Below, piece after piece: positions 16,373 to 25,744 of a stretch of 64,000 bases of DNA. Each line of letters begins with the position of its first letter. Positions within the stretch are counted from its first letter, which is position 1. The notes below the pieces were generated by a model, which was given only the letters and a program-made list of their open reading frames with translations, searched no databases and was not told the DNA's origin. Source of the stretch: CAMLJR01 sp964631955 (GTDB taxonomy: Bacteria; Pseudomonadota; Gammaproteobacteria; Pseudomonadales; CAMLJR01); assembly GCA_964631955.1 (NCBI GenBank), contig CAZWBA010000003.1, positions 186,001 through 250,000 of the forward strand. The letters are read 5' to 3'. The position numbers and the translations under genes were made by a program.

Positions 16373-18376
16373 ATGGAGATCAATGCAGTCGAGAGTTGTG
16401 ACGCAACTTCTGCAACATTAACCGACAGACTTTACAACCTTCCGCGCCGCACCAAGCAAGGCCTGCTGATGGCCTTCGATCTCTGCGCGATTCCCTGCGC
16501 TGTCTGGCTGGCTGCGGCTTTGCGCTGGGGCGGCATGACCTTTGAATTTGCCGAGAGGGAAGTTCTCGCCTGCGTCATTACGGTCATCGCCTCCGCATTT
16601 ATCTTCATCCGCACCGGGCTTTATCGCGCGATGGTCCGCTATATGGGCCAGCAGGCCATTGTGACCATCGTGAAGGATGTCACCTGGTCATCCATCGTTC
16701 TGGCGATTGCACTATTCGTTCTTCGAAGCGAAATACCGCGCTCAGCGCCGCTTATTTACTGGGCAATCGCCCTGTTCTTTATCGGCGGAGGCCGCCTGCT
16801 CGTTCGCACCAGCTACCAGAACATGAAACGCTGGTCGGGCAAGAAGGTCGCCATCTACGGCGCCGGTACATCGGGCCGCCAGTTATTGCACTCGATATTC
16901 CAGAGCGGCGAATTTGCGCCGATGGTTTTTCTTGATGACAGTCACAGTCTGCACGGCACTGTCATCAACGGTATTCCTGTCTACGATCCGCGCGAGCTGC
17001 CAGAGCTGGTCGCCGACATGAATATCACGCATGTGATGCTCGCGCTGCCGAATATCGATCGCGAACACAAGCGCAATATCATCAATCAATTAATCAGGTT
17101 GCACCTGCACGTCAAAACTATTCCATCATTTTCCGCGCTGGCATCGGGCCTCGCCAAAGTCGGCGATATCGTCGATGTCGACATCGAAGATCTGCTCGGC
17201 CGCGAAATCGTGCCGCCAAAGCCCGGGCTTCTCGGCAAATGCATTGCAGAAAAAGTGGTGCTTGTGACCGGAGCGGGCGGTTCCATCGGCAGCGAATTGT
17301 GTCGACAAATTCTCCGCTGCAATCCACGCGAGCTAATTCTTTTCGACGCAGCGGAGTACAACCTTTACGCCATTCATCGCGAACTCGTCGAAAAATGTGC
17401 TCTCAAAAATTTGTCGACGGTCATCGTGCCGCTGCTGGGCAATGTGCAAAACGAGACCAAGCTGCGCAATATTTTTTCTCACTTCAAGGTGGAAACGGTT
17501 TATCACGCAGCCGCTTACAAACACGTGCCTATCGTCGAGCACAATATTTGTGAAGGCATTGAAAACAATGTGTTCGGTACGCTGGCGGCGACGCGTGCTG
17601 CGGCACAGAGCGACGTCAACACATTCGTGCTGATTTCGACCGACAAGGCGGTTCGTCCCACCAATGTGATGGGCGCATCGAAGCGCATTGCGGAACTCAT
17701 CGTGCAGGCTTATGCACGCATTAAGCCGCAAACCAATTATTGCGTTGTCCGCTTTGGCAATGTGCTCGGCTCGTCGGGCTCGGTGGTTCCCCTGTTTCGC
17801 GAGCAGATCAATCGTGGCGGGCCCGTCACGGTGACTCATCCGGGTGTGCAGCGTTACTTCATGACCATACCGGAAGCCGCGCAGCTGGTATTACAGGCCG
17901 GCGCCATGGGCGGACAAGGTGATGTGTTCGTGCTCGATATGGGGGAGCCCGTCCATATCATCGAGCTCGCTCGCCGCATGATTACGCTGATGGGCCAGGT
18001 GGAGAAAAACGCCGAAAATCCCGGGGGCGGCATAGCGATCGACATCATCGGTCTGCGGCCGGGTGAAAAAATGGTGGAAGAACTCCTGCTCGGCAATGCG
18101 ACCGTGGGCACCGGGCATCCGAAAATCATGCGCGCGCAGGAAGAGTTTCTGCCCGAAGAAAAACTGCACGCAAGCCTGTCAGCGCTCAAACAGGCCATTC
18201 AGGCCGAGGATATCGTTACGCTGCAGATGATTCTCGAAGAACTGGTCAAGGGCTTCGATATTCATCAAAACGTCGACGCGATCTGGAAAAAACGCATCGA
18301 GTCCGAGATACCGCTGGACAATGTGTATTCTTTATTTAGCGCGGACAAATCGACGACCAGCGGCGAAAAGGGATAA
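16373..18376 (+). CDS. wbpM: Membrane UDP-GlcNAc 4,6-dehydratase (WbpM/CapD family)
   Basis: A 667-residue inner membrane protein. About four transmembrane helices fill residues 30-150. A first Rossmann-like domain has VAIYGAGTSGRQLL, and the catalytic SDR domain begins at VVLVTGAGGSIGSELCRQI. The catalytic region is LISTDKAVRPTNVMGASKR, i.e. the S-M-K form of the triad (Met in place of Tyr) known for WbpM. RFGNVLGSSGSVVPLF follows. It converts UDP-GlcNAc to the 4-keto-6-deoxy intermediate for QuiNAc/FucNAc-type O-antigen sugars. ATG 16373 is preceded by a GAAGGGA purine run; an earlier in-frame start at 16313 lies inside wbpL. Confidence 0.94.
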   Translation: MEINAVESCDATSATLTDRLYNLPRRTKQGLLMAFDLCAIPCAVWLAAALRWGGMTFEFAEREVLACVITVIASAFIFIRTGLYRAMVRYMGQQAIVTIVKDVTWSSIVLAIALFVLRSEIPRSAPLIYWAIALFFIGGGRLLVRTSYQNMKRWSGKKVAIYGAGTSGRQLLHSIFQSGEFAPMVFLDDSHSLHGTVINGIPVYDPRELPELVADMNITHVMLALPNIDREHKRNIINQLIRLHLHVKTIPSFSALASGLAKVGDIVDVDIEDLLGREIVPPKPGLLGKCIAEKVVLVTGAGGSIGSELCRQILRCNPRELILFDAAEYNLYAIHRELVEKCALKNLSTVIVPLLGNVQNETKLRNIFSHFKVETVYHAAAYKHVPIVEHNICEGIENNVFGTLAATRAAAQSDVNTFVLISTDKAVRPTNVMGASKRIAELIVQAYARIKPQTNYCVVRFGNVLGSSGSVVPLFREQINRGGPVTVTHPGVQRYFMTIPEAAQLVLQAGAMGGQGDVFVLDMGEPVHIIELARRMITLMGQVEKNAENPGGGIAIDIIGLRPGEKMVEELLLGNATVGTGHPKIMRAQEEFLPEEKLHASLSALKQAIQAEDIVTLQMILEELVKGFDIHQNVDAIWKKRIESEIPLDNVYSLFSADKSTTSGEKG

Positions 18377-18391
18377 CCACTTACATACGAA

Positions 18392-18434
18392 CAATCTATC
18401 TGCACGAGCAATCTATCCGCACGAGCAACCTACG
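18392..18434. repeat. Short tandem repeat, 17-base unit
   Basis: CAATCTATCTGCACGAG (18392-18408) is followed directly by the same unit with one change (18409-18425) and a decayed third copy (CAACCTACGCAAA). It lies between the convergent wbpM and msbA genes. Confidence 0.7.
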
Positions 18435-18502
18435 CAAACAATCCACACAAACAACTTTGTCAAACCGTTAGCGCGTCTCGGTGCTGTCGTTTTTCCCCGC
18501 CG

Positions 18503-20257
18503 TCAGCTTTCAAACTGGCGGCTGTGCAAATTCGCATAATGCCCGCCGGTCTGCAGCAACTGCTTATGCGTTCCCTGCTCGACGATGCGCCCGCCATCCA
18601 TCACCACGATCAAATCAGCTTTTTCGATGGTCGATAACCGATGCGCAATAACCAGCGTGGTGCGCCCAACCATCGCCTGCTCCAGCGCCAGTTGAATGTA
18701 TCGTTCCGATTCATTATCGAGCGCCGATGTCGCCTCATCGAGCAACAGTATCGGCGCATCCTTCAACAGCGCCCGCGCAATCGCGAGCCGCTGCTTCTGT
18801 CCGCCCGATAATCTCACGCCGTTTTCGCCGATCCACGTCTCGAACTGCCCGGGCAGCGCGTCGATAAAATCGAGCGCATAAGCCTGTCTCGCCGCTTCAC
18901 GAATAGCAGCAATATCTTTGCCCTTTACGCTATTGCCGTAAGCAATATTGTTCGCGATGGTGTCATTGAAGAGAGCGACCGACTGCGTCACCACGGAAAT
19001 TTTCTCGCGCAGCGAATAAATATCGTAATCATGGATATCGACATCATCGATCAGAATCGATCCCTGCTCATGCCGATAGAATTGCGTGATCAGGCTGGCG
19101 AGCGTCGACTTCCCGCTACCCGAACGCCCCACCAGCGCAACCGTTTGTCCCGGCTCGATACGAAGATTGATATTGTCCAGCGCCGGCTTTTCCGAGGCGG
19201 GATACGAAAACGATAAATTGCGAACTTCAATTTTGCCGCGGATGCGATCGGCGCTTATCGTTCCCGTGTTTTGCTCCGGCGCCAGATCCAGAACTTCAAA
19301 TACACTTTCAGCGGCAGCGATACCTTTCTGAATGATGCCGTTTATTTCCCCGAGCTGGCGCATCGGTTTGGCGAGAAGCGCAATCGCGCCCACATAGGTG
19401 ATGTAATCCGGTGCAGTCATTTGATGCATAAATGTCGGCTGCAAAATCAGGAACATGATAAAGCCCATCGCACACATCAGGACCAGCTGCAAAACAGGCG
19501 TGCTCATCGACGATACCTGAACCATTTTCAGCGAGCGTCGCAGGCTGTCGTGGCTCACTTTGGTAAAGCGTCTGACTTCATAATCCTCGCCCTGAAAACT
19601 GCGAACGACGCGGTGCCCCGTGATCATTTCATTACATATCTGCGTCAGTTCCGCGGCCGACTGCTGCATTCTCTTGCTCAGCGATCGCAATTTGTTACCG
19701 ACCCTCGCAACCAGAATGCCGACGATGGGGGCCACCACGATAAATACCAGCGACATCTTCCAGTTCAAATAGAACACATAAGCCAGTAGACCGATCACCG
19801 TGAACCCCTCGCGGACGACAGTTCTCAGCGCATCGGTGACGGCGGCCGTCACCTGGCCGGTGTTGTAGATAATCTGCGAGATGATGTGCCCGGAATTATT
19901 GTCTTCGTAAAAACGCGTGGGCAGATAAATGACATGCTGAAATGCCTGGACCCGAAGATCATGCACAACGCCATTGGATACTTTCGATAATGAATACGTA
20001 CCGATAAAAGAGCTGATACCGCGTATCACATACAATCCGATCAACATCAAGGGAATGTAGTAACGCGCATCGTAATCCTTCGACTGCACCGCCTCCGTAA
20101 ATACACCGAGCATTTTTGCCTGCAACGGCTCGGTCAGCCCGAACACCAGAAACCCGCCCAGACTGAGCGCGAAAACGCCGATATACGGCTTGAGGTAAGC
20201 GATGAGTCGGAAATAGACCTTGAGGCGGCTGTGTTCGGTTGAGGTATCGGAATTCAT
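18503..20257 (-). CDS. msbA: Lipid A/LPS export ABC transporter MsbA
   Basis: A 584-residue half-transporter that flips lipid A-core across the inner membrane. Six membrane helices fill residues 20-310. The nucleotide-binding domain has ALVGRSGSGKSTLASLI (Walker A), VRLSGGQKQRLAIARALL (signature) and PILLLDEATSAL (Walker B), then VIAHRLSTIEKAD. It is transcribed toward wbpM and diverges from hldE, the same neighbourhood as in Pseudomonas. Nothing is missing. Confidence 0.95.
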   Translation of the reverse strand: MNSDTSTEHSRLKVYFRLIAYLKPYIGVFALSLGGFLVFGLTEPLQAKMLGVFTEAVQSKDYDARYYIPLMLIGLYVIRGISSFIGTYSLSKVSNGVVHDLRVQAFQHVIYLPTRFYEDNNSGHIISQIIYNTGQVTAAVTDALRTVVREGFTVIGLLAYVFYLNWKMSLVFIVVAPIVGILVARVGNKLRSLSKRMQQSAAELTQICNEMITGHRVVRSFQGEDYEVRRFTKVSHDSLRRSLKMVQVSSMSTPVLQLVLMCAMGFIMFLILQPTFMHQMTAPDYITYVGAIALLAKPMRQLGEINGIIQKGIAAAESVFEVLDLAPEQNTGTISADRIRGKIEVRNLSFSYPASEKPALDNINLRIEPGQTVALVGRSGSGKSTLASLITQFYRHEQGSILIDDVDIHDYDIYSLREKISVVTQSVALFNDTIANNIAYGNSVKGKDIAAIREAARQAYALDFIDALPGQFETWIGENGVRLSGGQKQRLAIARALLKDAPILLLDEATSALDNESERYIQLALEQAMVGRTTLVIAHRLSTIEKADLIVVMDGGRIVEQGTHKQLLQTGGHYANLHSRQFES

Positions 20258-20456
20258 AGGCGATGTGCACGTGGGCAGCGAACAAACAGGCGCGAAGTAT
20301 ACGGGTTTTTCTCCACAGCCGTCGGCACCGATCGATACAGGCGGTGCGCTGGAATCTGCAATTCAATCGCGCCACGAGCCGCTAAAATGCTGTGCTATCA
20401 TCGCGCGCGTTGTGGTCTTGCGCCATTATCTTCCCGATTCAGGACTTCCTCTCCTT

Positions 20457-21911
20457 ATGACCATTGTGCCGCGCTTCGATAATGCTCGCGTCCTCGTTGT
20501 GGGTGATGTCATGCTCGATCGTTACTGGCATGGCGGAACCGCGCGCATATCCCCGGAAGCGCCCGTGCCGGTGGTGAAAGTCGAGGAAATCGAAGATCGT
20601 CCCGGCGGCGGCGGCAACGTCGCGCTCAACATCGCGGCGCTCGGCGCGCAGGCGCAGCTATTCGGCCTCACCGGCGATGATGAAGCCGCCGACGCATTGA
20701 CCGCGCACCTGCAGGCCGCCTCGGTGACCTGTCATTTTCATCGTGTTTCCACACAGCCCACGATTACCAAATTGCGCGTGATCAGCCGCCAGCAACAATT
20801 GCTGCGCATGGATTTCGAACAGCCGTTCACGGCCGGCAACGCCGCTGAATTGAGCCGTCAGACGCAGACCGCGATTGGCGATTGCAAGGCGATCATTCTG
20901 TCGGACTATGCAAAAGGTGCGCTGGTCGATCCGCAACCGCTGATTCGGGCCGCCCGCGCTGCCGGAGTGCCGGTGCTCGTCGACCCGAAAGGAAGCGATT
21001 TTCACCGCTACAAGGGTGCGACGCTGCTGACACCGAATCTCTCCGAATTCGAAACCATCGTCGGCCGCTGTGCGAACGAAACCGAACTGGTGCAGAAAGG
21101 ACAGCGGTTGCTGCGCGAGCTGCAACTCGACGCCCTGCTGATCACGCGCGGCGAACACGGCATGACGCTGCTGCAAGCCGCCAGGAATCCTGAGCAATCC
21201 GATCCGCCCGAATTGCATCTGCCGGCGCAGGCGCGCGAGGTTTTCGATGTGACCGGCGCCGGTGACACCGTGATCGCGGTGCTCGCAACCGCGCTGGCGG
21301 CAGGTGAAGCACTGCCCGACGCCGTGATGCTGTCGAATATCGCAGCGGGCATTGTCGTCGGCAAACTCGGCACGGCGGTGGTCAGTGCGGCCGAATTGCG
21401 GCGCGCGCTGCAACTGCAGCAGGGCCGGTCGCGCGGCGCGATGAATCTCGAACAATTGCTTGCGGCGATCGACGATGCGCGCGCGCACGGCGAAAAAATC
21501 GTCTTCACCAACGGCTGCTTCGATATTCTGCACGCGGGTCATGTCGGTTACCTGCAACAGGCGCGAGCGCTTGGCGATCGTCTCATCGTCGGCGTTAACA
21601 GCGATGCGTCGGTGAGCCGGCTCAAGGGTCCGGGTCGCCCGATCAATCCTGTCGAACGGCGTATGGCCGTGCTCGCGGGACTCGAAGCAGTCGACTGGGT
21701 TATCGCCTTCGAAGACGACACCCCCGAGCCGCTGCTCGAAAAACTGCGACCCGACATTCTGGTCAAAGGTGGCGACTACACCAAACAGCAGGTCGTCGGC
21801 TGGGAAATTGTCGAAGGCTATGGCGGCGATGTGCGCGTGTTGTCGTTCTTCGACGATATGTCGACCACCAAAATCGTCGAAAAAATTCTCGAAAAAAATT
21901 CTCGCGCCTGA
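20457..21911 (+). CDS. hldE: Bifunctional heptose 7-phosphate kinase / heptose 1-phosphate adenylyltransferase
   Basis: A 484-residue two-domain enzyme. The N-terminal ribokinase-like domain (VLVVGDVMLDRYWHG, RPGGGGNVALNIAALGA, FDVTGAGDTVIAVLA) phosphorylates heptose 7-phosphate. The C-terminal cytidylyltransferase-like domain (IVFTNGCFDILHAGHVGYL, DILVKGGDYTKQQVVGWEIV) makes ADP-heptose, the donor for WaaC and WaaF. ATG 20457 gives the usual family length; AGGA lies about 12 bases upstream. The open frame extends further upstream but that part overlaps the divergent msbA start. Confidence 0.95.
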   Translation: MTIVPRFDNARVLVVGDVMLDRYWHGGTARISPEAPVPVVKVEEIEDRPGGGGNVALNIAALGAQAQLFGLTGDDEAADALTAHLQAASVTCHFHRVSTQPTITKLRVISRQQQLLRMDFEQPFTAGNAAELSRQTQTAIGDCKAIILSDYAKGALVDPQPLIRAARAAGVPVLVDPKGSDFHRYKGATLLTPNLSEFETIVGRCANETELVQKGQRLLRELQLDALLITRGEHGMTLLQAARNPEQSDPPELHLPAQAREVFDVTGAGDTVIAVLATALAAGEALPDAVMLSNIAAGIVVGKLGTAVVSAAELRRALQLQQGRSRGAMNLEQLLAAIDDARAHGEKIVFTNGCFDILHAGHVGYLQQARALGDRLIVGVNSDASVSRLKGPGRPINPVERRMAVLAGLEAVDWVIAFEDDTPEPLLEKLRPDILVKGGDYTKQQVVGWEIVEGYGGDVRVLSFFDDMSTTKIVEKILEKNSRA

Positions 21912-21970
21912 TCGTCTTCGATTCTTACAGCAACGGTCCGCGCAGAAACTCTACAGAGGTCAAACGAGAC

Positions 21971-24526
21971 ATGCATACGCCGCTGACATCGCCGCGCATT
22001 GCCGTATTTTTTGGCGGTCCCTCGTCAGAAAAAGATATTTCACTCGATAGCTGCCGTACATTTGTCGATGCCGTGCGCGGCGGTATTCCGGATGAAAATC
22101 TGCGCGTGTTTTTTCTCTCCGCAGAGCTCTCGCCGTATCGCATCAGCATCGACTGGCTGTATTCGAATACCATCGGTGATTTCTGGCCGCTGTTCGAGGA
22201 TATAAAAACGGACGGCATGCGCAACGACGACACCTATTCGCGCGGCGTATTGAAACCGATGGCCAGCATTGAAGAATGTCTGCGCGATGTCGATGCAATC
22301 TGCTGTTTTGTACACGGCGTATTCGGCGAGGACGGCGGGCTTGCACAGATTTGCGAAGACGCGGGACGCAATGCCTATCTGGGCTCGAAGCCAGCGCCGC
22401 TCGATCTCACGTTTTCGAAATCGAAAACCCATCAATGGTACAAACAGCATGGCTACACCGTAGCCAGACAAATTGCCGTCGACGCGAGCGACGCTATCGA
22501 TCACATCGATATTTCCTCACTGACTCAGAAAAACGTCAGCGTTGTCGTGAAGCCCGCGCGTGGCGGTTCGTCGGATGGCGTATCCATCGTCACTGCGCAC
22601 GACTTGCCGAAAGCGATCGCCACCGCGCGCGAATTTTCGAGCGATGTCGTCATCGAGGAATTAATTCAGGGCCTCGAATTCTCCGTTGTCGCCATTCAGG
22701 ATATCGACGACAGTATTATCGTTTTCGAGCCGACCGCGGTTATCCCGCAAGTGCCGACAGGCGCTGCGCACGACACACCGATTTATACGCGCCTGCAAAA
22801 ATATATGCCTGGCTCGGGCGCGAAGCACGCCACGCCAGCGCCTATTGCGCCCGAATTAATCGAAAAAATTCGGTCACAAGTCGAGAAAATTTTCCGCGAA
22901 TCCGAGTTGCGCGACTGGGCGCGGATCGATGGTTTTATTCGCAATGGCGACGAGATCGTCTGGAGCGAGATCAACGGCATTCCGGGTTACGGCGTCGATG
23001 GATTTTTATTTCAGCAGGCAGCGATTGCCGGATTCAGTCAACGCGCCATTTCGCTGTTATTGCTTGAACGCTGCCTCAAGCGCGAAGGCAAAACACTCGC
23101 CGCACAGACATTGCAATCGACTGCGCAGCGCAACCTCGCGGTGCTCGGCGGCGGCGCGTCATCCGAACGCGCGGTGTCGCGCATGAGCTGGCTCAATGTG
23201 ATTCATAAATTATCGGTGTCGGGAAAAAATCGCGTATCGCGCATCTTTGTCGGCTCACCAAAAGATGCGAGCGGGCTCGGCAATTATCACGAGGTCTCCG
23301 CATTTATTTCGCTGCAGCACACGGTCGAGGAAATCGAAGAATTGATTGCCAATCCGGGCAATTATTTGCAGGCGAGCGAACGCTGGCAGCAGCGTGCAAC
23401 TGCTTATTCAGCGTGGCTGCGCGAACGTATCGACACCGAAAATTTCGCACCACGACAGACTTCGATCGAACAACTAAAGGATGCAACGGATTTTATTTTT
23501 ATCGCACTGCATGGCGGTTTTGGTGAGGACGGCACGCTGCAGGCGGAACTCGACCGGCTCGGTGTTCCCTACAATGGGTCGGGGCCCGCCACATCAAAAC
23601 TGTGCATGAACAAGCATGGAACGGCTGTTGCCCTCAGCTCTTTCAAAATCCCGGGATTTCGCGCGCCGATTCAAACGCGGATTCCGGTATCCGGCGTCGT
23701 CGCCGAATTGCACGATAACGGTGTCGACGAAACTGCGCTAAAGCGCGTACTCGATTACATACGCGCGGGCAATTTTGCCGCCGTACATAACGATCCTGCA
23801 TTTGCGACGATTCGCCGCACGATCCAGGCGCGCGCAGCCGCGTGGTCGCAAATTGTGAAATCGCCGGGCGGCCTGGTTTTAAAACCAGCGGCGGATGGCT
23901 GTTCGAGCGGCGTGCTGGTCACGCGCGAGCCGTATAACGATTTGCCGATTTATTTACTCGCCGTGCTTGCCGGTATCGAATTCATCCCGCGCGTCGAACT
24001 CGCCAATGGCGGGGCCGGCAAGGATAACGATTTCGCATTGCGTATGCCGTCCGAGCCGATGCAGGAATTATTGCTCGAAGAAAATATTCCGCATCATTAC
24101 GGACGCAGCGCCTGCATCGAAATGACTGTGGCCGTGCTTGGCATGCGCGGCGAAATCGTTTCGTTGCTACCGTCGGAAACGCCGTCGGATTTCTCGGGGC
24201 TGACCGTCGAGGAAAAATTCTGCAAGGGTATCGGTCGCAATCTGACACCGCCGCCGATTCTGACACCGCAACAAATCACCAGTATTCGCGCACGCATCGC
24301 CCAATACGCGAATGCAATCGGTATCGAAGGTTATGCGCGCATCGATGTTTTTTACATTCCGCCGAAAGACGAGCTGGTACTGATCGAAGTGAATTCGCTG
24401 CCGGGATTATCGATGGCGACCGTTACATTCACGCAGGCCGCGGTGACGCCGGAAATCAAAATGCGTCCGAGCGAATTTCTCGAACGCGTGGTCGAACTGG
24501 GCGAGCAGCGCCAGCGACAACACTGA
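21971..24526 (+). CDS. Tandem D-alanine-D-alanine ligase-like ATP-grasp protein (two Ddl modules in one chain)
   Basis: An 851-residue protein that contains the Ddl plan twice. Module 1, about 1-375: IAVFFGGPSSEKDISLDS (E20), VHGVFGEDGG (114-123), VVVKPARGGSSDGVSIV and SEINGIPGYG (E333, N335). Module 2, about 388-851: LAVLGGGASSERAVS (E399), ALHGGFGEDGTLQAEL (H514), NGSGPATSKLCMNK, LVLKPAADGCSSGVLV and IEVNSLPGLSM (E806, N808). Ordinary Ddl is about 300-370 residues and single. Module 2 has an insertion between the lysine region and the ATP-grasp lid. Both modules keep substrate and Mg-ATP residues, so both may be active. It follows hldE by 59 bases with AGAGG upstream, away from any mur cluster. 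It probably ligates amino acids or related acids; the product is unknown. I see no frameshift. Confidence 0.85.
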   Translation: MHTPLTSPRIAVFFGGPSSEKDISLDSCRTFVDAVRGGIPDENLRVFFLSAELSPYRISIDWLYSNTIGDFWPLFEDIKTDGMRNDDTYSRGVLKPMASIEECLRDVDAICCFVHGVFGEDGGLAQICEDAGRNAYLGSKPAPLDLTFSKSKTHQWYKQHGYTVARQIAVDASDAIDHIDISSLTQKNVSVVVKPARGGSSDGVSIVTAHDLPKAIATAREFSSDVVIEELIQGLEFSVVAIQDIDDSIIVFEPTAVIPQVPTGAAHDTPIYTRLQKYMPGSGAKHATPAPIAPELIEKIRSQVEKIFRESELRDWARIDGFIRNGDEIVWSEINGIPGYGVDGFLFQQAAIAGFSQRAISLLLLERCLKREGKTLAAQTLQSTAQRNLAVLGGGASSERAVSRMSWLNVIHKLSVSGKNRVSRIFVGSPKDASGLGNYHEVSAFISLQHTVEEIEELIANPGNYLQASERWQQRATAYSAWLRERIDTENFAPRQTSIEQLKDATDFIFIALHGGFGEDGTLQAELDRLGVPYNGSGPATSKLCMNKHGTAVALSSFKIPGFRAPIQTRIPVSGVVAELHDNGVDETALKRVLDYIRAGNFAAVHNDPAFATIRRTIQARAAAWSQIVKSPGGLVLKPAADGCSSGVLVTREPYNDLPIYLLAVLAGIEFIPRVELANGGAGKDNDFALRMPSEPMQELLLEENIPHHYGRSACIEMTVAVLGMRGEIVSLLPSETPSDFSGLTVEEKFCKGIGRNLTPPPILTPQQITSIRARIAQYANAIGIEGYARIDVFYIPPKDELVLIEVNSLPGLSMATVTFTQAAVTPEIKMRPSEFLERVVELGEQRQRQH

Positions 24527-24560
24527 TCGCGATCATCATCGAACAGTCATCACGGGCGAT

Positions 24561-25067
24561 TCAGGGATTCAGCAATGACTCCCACCAATCGAGCGGCGCG
24601 CCGGTTTCCGGATCGTACACATTGCCGTACGACCACTGCGCCGCTGATGTTTTTCCGATAGCCGCGTCGAACACGCGCTCTATTTCATTGAAGCCAACCG
24701 CCACATGAATGCTGTAAACCAGCGCGCGTGGTGTTTGAATATCGAGCGAGCCATCGAGCTTTTCGACTTCGGGTGTCAGCGCTTCCGCCAGCGCGGAAAT
24801 ATCGTCGCGACAGAGCACCCGTATCGCCAGCTGACCACTGCGTTCGCGCACGCGAAAGCGGCCCGGGTTGTTATTCAGCATTTCGATCAGATCACCGCAC
24901 GCTGCGCCCATGACGAATAGCGGAGATTGCAGCAGGCGAAATTGATGCAGCGAAGGCTGTGCCAGTGCGCGCACCTTCTCAAGTATGGGCTGGCCATTGG
25001 GATGAATTCCCGCGAGCACGCTCAACTCAACACTCACTTCACTGCTATCGATATCTGGATCATTCAT
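24561..25067 (-). CDS. DUF4265-like protein of unknown function
   Basis: A 168-residue acidic cytoplasmic protein. The central LHQFRLLQSPLFVMGAACGDLIEM matches the YRLxNxPFFVxGISxGD pattern of DUF4265, followed by a second half with an alpha/beta ACT-like feel (SGQLAIRVLCRDDISALAEAL). There is no signal peptide, membrane segment or catalytic motif. It converges with the tandem Ddl gene and diverges from yciA. Function unknown. Confidence 0.55.
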   Translation of the reverse strand: MNDPDIDSSEVSVELSVLAGIHPNGQPILEKVRALAQPSLHQFRLLQSPLFVMGAACGDLIEMLNNNPGRFRVRERSGQLAIRVLCRDDISALAEALTPEVEKLDGSLDIQTPRALVYSIHVAVGFNEIERVFDAAIGKTSAAQWSYGNVYDPETGAPLDWWESLLNP

Positions 25068-25247
25068 TTCGGACTATCCATTTCAGGAAACCGGAGGGCA
25101 CCCTGCCTGTCAGATGCGTTTAAATTAATGGGACGGAATGCGATTTTACTCTCATCATCGCCGGCATTTTTACATTGCGGTTCACCGGCGAGCGATTCGC
25201 CTGATACACTGCTAAAAAATGCTAACAACACTTTCGCAGGCGACAAT

Positions 25248-25646
25248 ATGCACGATAGCGAACTCGACGATACCCCCACCCCGCGCGGCGAACTCATGCT
25301 GCAAACGGTGGCGATGCCGAAAGATACCAACTCCAATAGCGATATTTTTGCAGGCTGGCTCGTCTCGCAGATGGACCTGTCTTCCATGATTACTGCGACT
25401 CGCATTGCTCAGGGCCGCGTCGCCACCGTGGCAATCAACGGCATGGCGTTTTACACGCCGGTGCAGGTCGGCTCGGTCGTGAGCTGCTTTACCGAAGTGC
25501 TGGACGTTGGCCGCAGCTCGATCCGTATCAATGTCGAAGTATGGATTACACGTCCGCGCCAGAAAGAGCGCGTGAAAGTCACCGAGGGCGAATTCGTTTT
25601 CGTTGCCATCGATGAAAAAGGCCGCACGCGCCACATTCCCCGCTAG
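25248..25646 (+). CDS. yciA: Acyl-CoA thioesterase (YciA, hot-dog fold)
   Basis: A 132-residue hot-dog thioesterase. LMLQTVAMPKDTNSNSDIFAGWLVSQMDL is the catalytic helix region (PxDxNxxGxxFGGxxxxxxD pattern) and the C-terminal VTEGEFVFVAIDEKGRTR is conserved in YciA. It hydrolyses a broad range of acyl-CoAs and may tune the CoA pool. ATG 25248 has AGG eight bases upstream and gives the family's normal length; longer frames run into the divergent neighbour. Confidence 0.9.
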   Translation: MHDSELDDTPTPRGELMLQTVAMPKDTNSNSDIFAGWLVSQMDLSSMITATRIAQGRVATVAINGMAFYTPVQVGSVVSCFTEVLDVGRSSIRINVEVWITRPRQKERVKVTEGEFVFVAIDEKGRTRHIPR

Positions 25647-25662
25647 ATTTTAATTTCGCGTC

Positions 25663-25729
25663 GTAGGGGCGCTGCTTGCTGCGCCCACAATGCGCGAACG
25701 AAACCGGGCGCAGCAAGCAGCGCCCCTAC
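25663..25729. repeat. 24-base perfect inverted repeat, likely dispersed palindrome and bidirectional terminator
   Basis: The arms 25663-25686 and 25706-25729 are perfect reverse complements over 24 bases, with a 19-base loop. The sequence is G+C-rich (begins GTAGGGGCGCTGC). It sits between the convergent yciA and uvrD genes, where it could stop both transcripts. Its length and perfect pairing suggest a REP/MITE-like dispersed repeat rather than a simple terminator. Confidence 0.8.
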
Positions 25730-25744
25730 AGACCGCGACAAATA

